Assembly: GCF_028473145.1 (NCBI RefSeq)
Contig: NZ_CP092370.1
Location: 124,001 to 188,000, forward strand
Source of the DNA: Flavobacterium sp. CBA20B-1
Lineage (GTDB): Bacteria; Bacteroidota; Bacteroidia; Flavobacteriales; Flavobacteriaceae
Length of the DNA: 64,000 bases
Direction: 5' to 3'
Positions 37,504 to 44,499 of the stretch are shown here, piece after piece. Below the pieces are notes generated by a model. That model did no database searches. It was not told the origin of the DNA and was given only the letters and a program-made list of their open reading frames with translations. Within the stretch, counting starts at the first letter, position 1. Every line of letters starts with the position of its first letter. Position numbers and translations under genes: made by a program.

Positions 37504-37507
37504 GATT

Positions 37508-37690
37508 TTGTTCAGGGCGTTCCCCTCCATTTTCGTTTCAAGAGCAAAATTTAATTTGATTACACTATGTGCAAAACAAACCATCCTTTCAAATAGTCGG
37601 GTCGGGCTGTTTGTTCCAAGTCCTCGCTCGTCGTGCCTCCTCGCTGTGGGCTATCCACTTCCATCCCTAACGCAAAAGACAACTTAAATC
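37508..37690. other. GC-richer non-coding block, probable dispersed repeat
   Basis: This 180-bp stretch is clearly richer in C and G than its surroundings (for example CCTCGCTCGTCGTGCCTCCT and the run GGGCTATCC...CCATCCCTAACGC). An open frame of 61 codons in it (37502-37687) has an implausible Ser/Pro/Leu-rich product. The pattern resembles an intergenic repeat I associate with Flavobacterium genomes, but this window holds one copy only, so its repeat nature is inferred. Confidence 0.4.
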
Positions 37691-37713
37691 AGCTTTTTCA
37701 CTCAACTTTAAAC

Positions 37714-37809
37714 AAATCAACCCCAGATTAAAATATTCCCACAAATTCCGCTATGAACCACACCACCCAGACACACACTATACATTTATACAATATACAG
37801 ACAAAAATT
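37714..37809 (+). repeat. 190-bp repeat, left part, isolated copy
   Basis: Starts AAATCAACCCCAGATTAAAA and runs through the ACCACACCACCCAGAC and ACTATACATTTATAC segments, matching the left half of the repeats at 41286-42312. It stops exactly where the palindromic element begins; the right part of the repeat resumes at 38538 after the DUF559 unit. Confidence 0.88.
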
Positions 37810-37968
37810 ACATCCCCCTTAATCCCCCTTCAAAGGGGGAGTTTTTCAGCTTCAAAATAAGATGGTAGTTCCTATTAAAACTTCCAGTTTAAAAGTAACT
37901 TTTTTATAATCCCAAACTAAAAACAAAACTGTAAATATTCCCCCTTTGAAGGGGGGCAGGGGGGATGT
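37810..37968 (+). repeat. Palindromic element, copy A (left of the DUF559 gene)
   Basis: A 159-bp element from ACATCCCCC to GGGGGGATGT. The left arm CATCCCCCTTAATCCCCCTT plus CAAAGGGGGAG and the right arm CCCCCTTTGAAGGGGGG plus CAGGGGGGATG are inverted relative to each other and each is itself hairpin-forming. The 100-bp AT-rich core is nearly identical in copies A, B and C. Confidence 0.95.
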
Positions 37969-37972
37969 AGAT

Positions 37973-38338
37973 TTAATTTTTAAGTTGTTCAATTTGCTGT
38001 TCAATTGCTAAAATAACACTAAAAATTTCTTTTTTTACCTCCACGTCAGTGAAACGAATAAACTGCACACCCCATCTTTCAAGTTCACCTTGACGATTAG
38101 TATCGTATTCATATTTAAAATCATGGCTATTTCCATCAATTTCTATTGCCAACATCAATTCATGACAATAAAAGTCAACAATGTAATTGAGCATAGGTAC
38201 TTGTCTATGGAATTCTACCGAAAGGGCTTTTCTTTTTATTTTTTGCCACAATAATATTTCAGCTAACGTGCTGTTATTCCTGAGATATCGAGCGTACTCT
38301 GTTAGCCTTTGATTGTAAGGAATAATTTTGTTTTTCAT
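37973..38338 (-). CDS. DUF559 endonuclease-domain protein
   Basis: From the ATG at 38338 the product has 121 residues; a longer frame starts at 38359 but the first seven codons lie in sequence flanking the repeat. Residues 8-30 (YNQRLTEYARYLRNNSTLAEILLWQKI), then FHRQVPMLNYIVDFYCHELMLAIEIDGNSHD with the D-x(n)-EID core and VQFIRFTDVEV are the DUF559 signature, a PD-(D/E)XK/Vsr-like nuclease fold. Its stop is 5 bp from copy A and its start 40 bp from copy B of the same palindromic element, both in the same direct orientation. The function is unknown. The context suggests that it travels with the element. Confidence 0.88.
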   Translation of the reverse strand: MKNKIIPYNQRLTEYARYLRNNSTLAEILLWQKIKRKALSVEFHRQVPMLNYIVDFYCHELMLAIEIDGNSHDFKYEYDTNRQGELERWGVQFIRFTDVEVKKEIFSVILAIEQQIEQLKN

Positions 38339-38377
38339 AATGTAAAAATAATAAATCACTTTGATTTCATGATACTT

Positions 38378-38537
38378 ACATCCCCCTTAATCCCCCTTCA
38401 AAGGGGGAGTTTTTCAGCTTCAAAATAAGATGGTAGTTCCTATTAAAACTTCCAGTTTAAAAGTAACTTTTTTTATAATCCCAAACTAAAAACAAAACTG
38501 CAAATATTCCCCCTTTGAAGGGGGGCAGGGGGGATGT
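38378..38537 (+). repeat. Palindromic element, copy B (right of the DUF559 gene)
   Basis: A 160-bp copy, same orientation as copy A. It differs from it by one extra T in the T run and by C for T in the ACTGCAAATATTC segment. Confidence 0.95.
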
Positions 38538-38760
38538 TAGAATATTTATAATACACAAATGTATATTGTAAACTGTATTGTTGTATAATGTAAAAAAATA
38601 TAAGTAAACAGTCGAATCCGCATTTCACAACAAACTTAAACTTTAAACCAATTCGCGACAAATTAATGGTTTTCCACGAATTACGCTACTTACAACATCA
38701 CCCGATCATACAATATACATTTTACGTTATACAGCAAACAAAACTTTAAACAAATAAACC
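38538..38760 (+). repeat. Right part of the interrupted 190-bp repeat, plus a degenerate copy
   Basis: 38538-38645 (TAGAATATTTATAATACACAAATG, then GTATTGTTGTATAATG and AGTAAACAGTCGAATCCGC) matches the part that follows the palindromic element in the array at 41919-42029. From 38646 to about 38760 a second, diverged unit follows (CCACGAATTACGCTAC, ACATCACCCGATCATAC, ending in TTTAAACAAATAAACC). I see no gene in 38538-38893. Confidence 0.8.
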
Positions 38761-38882
38761 ATATATAAATAATTTCTACATATTGCATTCTGAACTAGAT
38801 TTATTTCAGCGAATCATTTGTTTATCAGCAAATTCACATTTATCCATTGAATCATCTCTTTTAGTGAAATAAAAATATTCTT

Positions 38883-38890
38883 TATATTTG
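38883..38890 (+). promoter_or_regulatory. -7 element almost touching the kinase-like gene
   Basis: TATATTTG, an exact TAnnTTTG match, is only 3 bp from the ATG at 38894. This would give a leaderless or nearly leaderless transcript. No well-spaced TTG is seen upstream. Confidence 0.4.
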
Positions 38891-38893
38891 TAG

Positions 38894-39534
38894 ATGCAAA
38901 ATAGTTTGAAACATGAATTATACCATATCCTTTCAGGAAAGAGCCAAGTTAGGTTTGGAACAGTTATCCAAGCAATTACCAGTTACCTTAGCAATGGCAC
39001 GCAAGCAAGCACAACAACTGAAGTTGAAAAGTCTTTCAAAGAACAAGAAACAAAGGTCTTAGAAAGTTATATAACCGCAAATCATTTGTGGATTAATAAC
39101 ATTGATTTTTCGCAGTATGTAAGTGAGGGAGCTGAACAAAAGGTTTATCTGAAAGATAGCGAATATGTATTAAAATTAAACGACGCTTTTTATTATAGTT
39201 CTTGGCGAGATTATTTATTTAATTTACTTCTTCATAATTTCTTTTTCGCCGATACAGCTTATGAATTAAAAGGATTTACTAAAGATAATAATGTTTTATA
39301 TGCGGTTGTGCAGCAAAACTATGTTTCTGTTACATCTGTAACCGATTTAGATAAGGTAAAAAGTTTTTTGACTGCAAATGGTTTTTATAATAACCGTAAC
39401 AATGATTATATCAATAAGGAAATAGGAATCATATTGGAAGATTTACATGATGAAAATGTTCTACACAAAATGATATTTTATACTTCATTGATACCGTTTT
39501 TTATTTAACTGATGAATTTTGGAAAGGTATATAA
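38894..39534 (+). pseudogene. Kinase-like protein of the polyvalent-protein type, frameshifted
   Basis: As read the frame ends at 39508 after 204 residues. It has an N-terminal tail (1-75), then EGAEQKVYLKDSEYVLKLND with a Lys for ATP, a middle with YAVVQQNYV, and IILEDLHDENVL, the catalytic-loop motif (HDxxxxN). Directly after that comes a nonsense tail. In the +1 frame from the A4 run near 39466 the sequence continues NDILYFIDTVFYLTDEFWKGI to a stop at 39532-39534, including the FIDT segment that stands for DFG. One missing A therefore removes the metal-binding Asp. This family (kinase domain found in polyvalent proteins) is widespread on phages and mobile DNA. Confidence 0.75.
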
Positions 39535-39650
39535 AACTTTCTTCATTGTCATTTTATTAATTTGTTACAGAAAAATTCTAAGGCAACCTTTGTCTGATTG
39601 GTGCTTACGGATTTCGTTATTAAGTAAATGTTTGGGAATTAATTGAATAA

Positions 39651-39682
39651 TTTGACCAAGTAACGGTTTATTTGTATTTTTG
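39651..39682 (+). promoter_or_regulatory. Promoter of the candidate small RNA
   Basis: TTTG at 39651-39654, 20 nt, then TATTTTTG at 39675-39682: both Bacteroidota elements with ideal spacing. The expected start of transcription is near 39686-39689, precisely where the structured segment starts. Confidence 0.65.
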
Positions 39683-39686
39683 GAAC

Positions 39687-39758
39687 GCCTGAATAATGCC
39701 ATCGTTGAAAAAAGTTGAGATGTTTTTCAAAGTAAAGCATTCTCAGGCACTTTTTTTT
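39687..39758 (+). ncRNA. Candidate structured small RNA of about 70 nt
   Basis: The segment folds as a two-level hairpin. The outer stem pairs GCCTGA (39687-39692) with TCAGGC (39743-39748) and, after a small internal loop, AATGC (39695-39699) with GCATT (39737-39741). The inner stem pairs TTGAAAAA (39705-39712) with TTTTTCAA (39723-39730) around a 10-nt loop. AC then eight T close the unit like an intrinsic terminator. It has its own promoter and no coding frame. Whether it is an independent RNA, a leader for the ATPase gene, or only an elaborate terminator cannot be told from one copy. Confidence 0.5.
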
Positions 39759-39945
39759 ATCCAACTTTCGGATGGGTGTGATACAAAATACTATATACAA
39801 TATACAATATACATCAAGTAAAACCATTTTTCTGATCTAACCGTATTTATTTACCTGAATAAAAGTGATATCTTACTATTCATACAAATTATTTTTGTAT
39901 TTTTGTTATTGTAATCTACATTACTGTAATTCGTATTGCGATATT

Positions 39946-41256
39946 ATGAAATTTTATAACAGAGATAAAGAACTTAACAAACTAAGAAATATAAGCGATC
40001 GTTCTGCTGAAGCCGCTCAAATGACCTTTGTGGTAGGTAGGCGACGTATCGGAAAAACTAGTTTATTAATTAAAGCTACAGAAAAATCGGAATGTTTATA
40101 TTTTTTTATTGCAAAAAAAAGTGAAGTATTGCTTTGTGCAGAGTTTGTAGATGAAATCAAGCAAGTGTTGAATATACCTGTTTTTGGTGAAATAAAAACA
40201 TTTAAAGAAATATTTGGCTTTTTAATGGAATTATCAAAAACGCGGCGCTTTACATTGATAATTGATGAGTTTCAAGAATTCACTTCGGTAAATCCGTCCG
40301 TATATTCTGAAATGCAGCACATATGGGATGCTAATAAATCGTACAGTAAAATAAACTTAATTTTATGTGGTTCTGTATATTCTATGATGATGCGTATTTT
40401 CGAAAATGCTAAAGAACCGCTTTTTGGAAGAGCAACACAAAGAATATATCTTAAAGCTTTTAATCTTGCAACATTAAAAGAGATTCTCAATGATTACTCA
40501 CCCAACTATTCAAACGAAGATCTACTGGCATTTTTTCTTTTTACCGGTGGCGTTGCAAAGTATGTAGAATTGCTGGTACAGGCCAAAGCATTTTCACTTG
40601 AAGCTATTTTAGAAGAGATACTTACAGAAAACTCTTTGTTTTTAGAAGAAGGAAAAAATGTATTGATTGACGAATTTGGTAAAGATTATGGTAACTATTT
40701 TTCAATCTTAAGCCTAATTGCTTCAGGCAAAACGTCTAGAACAGAAATAGAATCGATTATGGAAATGCAAACAGGAGGTTTCCTAGATCGTTTGGAAAAT
40801 GAATATCGACTTATAAAAAAAACACGTCCAATCTTGGCAAAACCAAATAGTAGAAGTGTAAAATACAGCATAGAAGATAATTTTCTTCAATTTTGGTTCA
40901 GATTCATTTATAAATACCGCAGTGCGGTAGAAATAGGTAATTTAGAATATGTTAAAAATATTATTCAACGTGATTATGCTGTATACAGCGGAAAAATATT
41001 AGAGCGGTATTTTATTGAAAAATTAAGTGATACTAAAAGCTACAATAATATTGGATCGTATTGGGAGCGTAATAATCAAAATGAAATTGACATAGTGGCT
41101 GTTAACGATTTGGATAAAAAAGTACTTTTTGGAGAAGTTAAGAGAAATCAGAATAAAATAGATATAAAAAAATTAAAAGAAAAAACACAAAACTTACAAT
41201 CACAGTTTAAAAATTATCAAATAGATTATCAAGGTTTTTCATTAACCAACATGTAA
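39946..41256 (+). CDS. ATPase with DUF234-type nuclease-like C-terminus
   Basis: From the ATG at 39946 the product has 436 residues. Residues 1-240 are a STAND/archaeal-type P-loop ATPase: MKFYNRDKELNKL, Walker A VGRRRIGKTSL near residue 28, Walker B FTLIIDEFQEF near 103, and sensor ILCGSVYSMM. A winged-helix part follows (about 250-320). The C-terminal 100 residues (YSGKILERYFIEKL...WERNNQNEIDIVAVNDL...FGEVKRN) are the DUF234 restriction-like fold with an E-x-D-x(n)-E-x-K core. Such proteins are common in archaea and mobile bacterial DNA and their function is unknown. The longer frame from 39865 adds an implausible Tyr/Cys-rich leader. Confidence 0.88.
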   Translation: MKFYNRDKELNKLRNISDRSAEAAQMTFVVGRRRIGKTSLLIKATEKSECLYFFIAKKSEVLLCAEFVDEIKQVLNIPVFGEIKTFKEIFGFLMELSKTRRFTLIIDEFQEFTSVNPSVYSEMQHIWDANKSYSKINLILCGSVYSMMMRIFENAKEPLFGRATQRIYLKAFNLATLKEILNDYSPNYSNEDLLAFFLFTGGVAKYVELLVQAKAFSLEAILEEILTENSLFLEEGKNVLIDEFGKDYGNYFSILSLIASGKTSRTEIESIMEMQTGGFLDRLENEYRLIKKTRPILAKPNSRSVKYSIEDNFLQFWFRFIYKYRSAVEIGNLEYVKNIIQRDYAVYSGKILERYFIEKLSDTKSYNNIGSYWERNNQNEIDIVAVNDLDKKVLFGEVKRNQNKIDIKKLKEKTQNLQSQFKNYQIDYQGFSLTNM

Positions 41257-41760
41257 AACTAACAATTAAAATAATTTTTAAAGGCAAATCAACCCCAGAT
41301 TAAAATTTTTCCACGAATGGCTCTATCAACCACACCACCCAGACATACACTATACATTCATACGCTATACCGAAAAAAAATTATGTGTATATTGTAAATT
41401 GTATTGTTGTATAATGTGAAAAAAATATAAGTAAACAGTCAAATCCGCTTTTCACTGCAACCTTAAACTTTAAACAAATCAACCCCAGATTAAAAGAATC
41501 CCACGAATGGCTCTATCAACCACATCACCCGCACATACACTATACATTCATACACTATACCGAAAAAAAATTATGTGTATATTGTAAATTGTATTGTTGT
41601 ATAATGTAAAAAAATATAAGTAAACAGTCGAATCAGCATTTCACTGCAACTTTAAACTTTAAACAAATCAACCCCAGATTAAAAGATTGCCACGAATGGC
41701 GCTATCAACCACATCACCCAGACACACACTATACATTTATACAATATACAGACAAAAATT

Positions 41761-41918
41761 ACATCCCCCTTAATCCCCCTTCAAAGGGGGAGTTTTTCAG
41801 CTTCAAAATAAGATGGTAGTTCCTATTAAAACTTCCAGTTTAAAGTAACTTTTTTATAATCCCAAACTAAAAACAAAACTGCAAATATTCCCCCTTTGAA
41901 GGGGGGCAGGGGGGATGT
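41761..41918 (+). repeat. Palindromic element, copy C (solo)
   Basis: 158 bp from ACATCCCCC to GGGGGGATGT, nearly identical to copies A and B, with no gene. It interrupts the 190-bp repeat at exactly the same point as the A-DUF559-B unit does at 37810-38537. Confidence 0.95.
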
Positions 41919-42125
41919 TGCAATATTTATAATACACAAATGTATATTGTAAACTGTATTGTTGTATAATGTAAAAAAATATAAGTAAACAGTCGAATCC
42001 GCATTTCACTACAACTTTAAACTTTAAACAAATCAACCCCAGATTAAAAAATTTCCACGAATGGCTCTATCAACCACATCACCCAAACATACACTATACA
42101 TTCATACAATATACAGACAAAAATT

Positions 42126-42173
42126 ACATCCCCCTTAATCCCCCTTCAAAGGGGGAGTTTTTCAGCTTCAAAA
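42126..42173 (+). repeat. Palindromic element, truncated copy D
   Basis: Only the left arm and the first bases of the core are present (ACATCCCCCTTAATCCCCCT to about CAGCTTCAAAAC); then the sequence diverges and re-enters the TTTAAAC end of the 190-bp unit. Confidence 0.88.
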
Positions 42174-42346
42174 CAAGAATTAGTGTTTCATTCAAACTTT
42201 AAACCTTAAACTTTAAACAAATCAACCCCAGATTAAAAGAATCCCACGAATGGCGCTATCAACCACATCACCCGGACATACAATATACATTCATACGCTA
42301 TACAGTAAAAAAAAACACATTACCAAATCGTAAAACTTTTAGCAAA

Positions 42347-42379
42347 AATTTGTTCATTAACAAAAAACGAGTACCTTTA
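42347..42379 (+). promoter_or_regulatory. Possible promoter of the winged-helix regulator gene
   Basis: TTTG at 42347-42350 and TACCTTTA at 42372-42379, 21 nt apart, one base off consensus. It would place the start of transcription near 42385, just before the ATGs at 42395 and 42401. Confidence 0.45.
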
Positions 42380-42400
42380 CTGCTCATTTGGGCAATGTAT

Positions 42401-42952
42401 ATGTTAGAATCATTAATTACCTCAAAAACCCGTGTAAAGCTATTGGTAAAGTTTTTTGTAACTTCCGCCAATTCAGGGCATTTGCGAGGTTTGGCATCCG
42501 AGTTTAACGAGTCAACCAATGCCATTCGGAAAGAGTTGAACCATTTATCGGAAGCCGGATATTTGCAAAAAAAAGAAGTAAGCAACAAAATTGCCTACAA
42601 TGCCAATACCAAACACCCCATGTTTCAATTATTGCAACAAGTGGTGCACAAATATTTAGGGTTAGATGCCATTGTAGAGCAGATTTTAGAGCGCATGGGC
42701 GATGTAAAGCAGATTGAATTAATCGGTGATTACGCCAAAGGCATTGATAGCGGCACCATTGAAATAAACATTGTGGGCACCGACATCAATACGGAATACA
42801 CCGAAAACATCATCCCTAAAATAAAAGATATTGCCCACCGCAGTATTTGTTTTTATTACAACAAACCACTCTCAAAAGACGGCATTGTACTGTTTGGGGG
42901 TGAAGGACAAATAAGCGCAAACGATTCTAGTTATAAAAGTTCGATAGGTTGA
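42401..42952 (+). CDS. Winged-helix transcriptional regulator (ArsR-like), head of polysaccharide locus
   Basis: The product has 183 residues from the ATG at 42401 (the ATG at 42395 is as good; the frame is open to 42350 but that lies before the promoter). Residues 1-70 are a winged helix: LESLITSKTRVKLLVKFFVTSANSGHLRGLASEFNESTNAIRKELNHLSEAGYLQKK. The C-terminal half, with VEQILERMGDVKQIELIGDYAKGIDSGTIEINIVGTDIN, resembles a nucleotidyltransferase-like sensor domain often attached to such regulators. In related genomes a protein of this type opens surface polysaccharide clusters, as here, so it is probably their local regulator. Confidence 0.82.
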   Translation: MLESLITSKTRVKLLVKFFVTSANSGHLRGLASEFNESTNAIRKELNHLSEAGYLQKKEVSNKIAYNANTKHPMFQLLQQVVHKYLGLDAIVEQILERMGDVKQIELIGDYAKGIDSGTIEINIVGTDINTEYTENIIPKIKDIAHRSICFYYNKPLSKDGIVLFGGEGQISANDSSYKSSIG

Positions 42953-43004
42953 ACGGTATTGCTTTATGAAAAGTTTGCTTAATGTATTAATTAAAAAAAA
43001 GTTT

Positions 43005-43433
43005 ATGAAAATAGGAATTACTTTTAGTGCATTCGATTTATTGCATGCTGGTCATATCAAAATGCTGGAAGATGCCAAGCGTCAGTGCGATTACTTGATT
43101 TGTGGATTACAAACCGACCCTACTATTGACCGTCCGGAAAAAAACCGCCCGGTTCAAACAGTGGTAGAACGCTACATTCAGTTAAAGGCGTGTTCGTTTG
43201 TAGATGAGGTAGTTCCGTATGCCACCGAACAAGATTTAGAAGATATTTTGCGTTCTTTTAAAATCGATCTGCGTATTTTGGGTGATGAATATAAAGATAA
43301 GAATTTTACAGGTCGAACCTACTGCGAAGAAAAAGGTATTGAGCTGTATTACAATAGCAGAGACCACCGTTTTTCAAGCTCTGGTTTACGCAAAGAAGTA
43401 ATCGAAAAGGAAATAACAAAACTAGCTGAATAA
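43005..43433 (+). CDS. Adenylyl/cytidylyltransferase family protein
   Basis: The 142-residue product is a small nucleotidyltransferase of the GCT/TagD type that joins CTP or ATP to a sugar-alcohol phosphate or similar. HAGH (residues 17-20 of MKIGITFSAFDLLHAGHIKML) is the HxGH active-site motif, and FSSSGLRKEV matches the ISSTxIR-type motif near the end. The substrate is undetermined; glycerol 3-phosphate and ribitol 5-phosphate are known ones. The start at 43005 is chosen since residues before it in the longer frame (from 42966) are Lys-rich and unrelated. It lies 52 bp after the regulator gene. Confidence 0.85.
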   Translation: MKIGITFSAFDLLHAGHIKMLEDAKRQCDYLICGLQTDPTIDRPEKNRPVQTVVERYIQLKACSFVDEVVPYATEQDLEDILRSFKIDLRILGDEYKDKNFTGRTYCEEKGIELYYNSRDHRFSSSGLRKEVIEKEITKLAE

Positions 43434-43459
43434 CAAAATAAATTAAAGTCAAGCACTAA

Positions 43460-43535
43460 TCTTCGGTTTCTGAGCTCGGTCACTGAGCTTGTGGTTAGTG
43501 AGTTTGTCGAACTATAGAAGTACCGAATGGGGGTA
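43460..43535. repeat. Intergenic GAGCTTGT-CGAA repeat cluster
   Basis: The gap before rfbA contains TTCGGTTTCTGAGCTCGG, CACTGAGCTTGTGGTTAGTG and TTTGTCGAACTATAGAAG-TACCGAA, inverted repeats related to CACTGAGCCTGCCGAAGTG seen at 48602-48622. These look like copies of a dispersed flavobacterial palindrome. Confidence 0.5.
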
Positions 43536-43591
43536 GTTATACAAATTTAACTTTATACCCTTTTAACTATATAACCATATAGCAACAAAGA

Positions 43592-44449
43592 ATGAAAGGA
43601 ATCATATTAGCTGGTGGGTCAGGAACCCGTTTACACCCTTTAACGTTAGCAGTTAGCAAACAGTTAATGCCGGTGTATGATAAACCAATGATTTATTATC
43701 CGTTATCAACCCTAATGTTGGCAGGGATCAATGAAATATTAATCATTTCCACACCGCATGATTTACCGCATTTTAAAAAATTATTAGGCGATGGCTCTCA
43801 AATCGGTTGCCGTTTTGAATATGCCGAGCAACCCGAACCTAATGGTTTGGCACAAGCATTTGTGATTGGTGAAAAATTTATCGGTGATGATAAAGTAGCC
43901 TTGGTATTGGGCGATAATATTTTCTATGGCAGTGGTATGAGCAAGTTGCTGCAAGACTGTACCAAAGAAGATGGTGGCGTAGTATTTGCATATCCGGTAC
44001 ACGATCCGGAACGTTACGGAGTGGTAGAATTTGATGCGGATAACAACGTATTATCCATTGAAGAAAAACCAGCGCAACCCAAATCAAACTACGCAGTTCC
44101 AGGATTGTATTTTTACGACAATTCGGTGGTGGAGATTGCTAAAAATATCCAACCATCAGCGCGTGGTGAATACGAAATCACCGATGTAAACAAAGAATAT
44201 TTAAAACAAGGCAAATTGCGTGTAGGCGTTTTCGATCGTGGCACTGCTTGGTTAGATACTGGTACCTTTGCATCCTTAATGCAAGCGGGGCAGTTTGTGC
44301 AGGTCATCGAAGAACGCCAAGGTATGAAAATCGGCGCCATTGAAGAAGTAGCCTACCGCATGAGCTACATCAATAAAGAACAATTAATAAAAGCTGCCGA
44401 ACCACTAAAGAAAAGTGGGTATGGAGAGTATTTGATAAGGCTTAAATAA
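43592..44449 (+). CDS. rfbA: Glucose-1-phosphate thymidylyltransferase
   Basis: RfbA makes dTDP-glucose from glucose 1-phosphate and dTTP, the entry point for dTDP-rhamnose and related sugars. The 285-residue length is standard. [42 protein letters not shown] is the nucleotide-binding signature; [31 protein letters not shown] and [10 protein letters not shown] follow as in RmlA. rfbB, rfbC and rfbD are not in this window, so either they are elsewhere or the dTDP-sugar has another fate. Confidence 0.97.
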   Translation: MKGIILAGGSGTRLHPLTLAVSKQLMPVYDKPMIYYPLSTLMLAGINEILIISTPHDLPHFKKLLGDGSQIGCRFEYAEQPEPNGLAQAFVIGEKFIGDDKVALVLGDNIFYGSGMSKLLQDCTKEDGGVVFAYPVHDPERYGVVEFDADNNVLSIEEKPAQPKSNYAVPGLYFYDNSVVEIAKNIQPSARGEYEITDVNKEYLKQGKLRVGVFDRGTAWLDTGTFASLMQAGQFVQVIEERQGMKIGAIEEVAYRMSYINKEQLIKAAEPLKKSGYGEYLIRLK

Positions 44450-44499
44450 TAAAATTGTAAAATTGAATAGTTTTAATAAAGTTATTGTAGTTTAAAATA

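Larger units (their letters stand above)
41286..42312 (+). repeat. Tandem array of a ~190-bp repeat
   Basis: Units start with AAATCAACCCCAGATTAAAA at 41286, 41476, 41665, 42030 and 42219: spacings of 190, 189, 365 and 189 bp. Each has CCACGAATGGC(T/G)CTATCAACCAC, an ACTATACATTCATAC arm, a related inverted arm (GTATTGTTGTATAATGT) and ends in ACTTTAAACTTTAAAC. The 365-bp unit is one repeat with palindromic element C inside it; the unit from 42030 has a truncated copy D there; the last unit stops half-way. Nothing coding is seen between 41257 and 42394. Confidence 0.93.

Noticed and set aside
37502..37687. 61-codon open frame on the plus strand after queA
   Set aside because: It lies in a GC-richer non-coding block, starts within the terminator tail of queA, and its product has no plausible domain or helix pattern.
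38473..38661. Minus-strand frames of about 60 codons in the palindromic elements (also 41854-42036)
   Set aside because: The same near-identical peptide arises from the repeat itself at both places; it is the antisense of copies B and C and their flank, not a gene.
41286..42312. CRISPR array
   Set aside because: The repeat unit is ~190 bp, copies are diverged, there are no unique spacers of constant length, and no cas gene is near.
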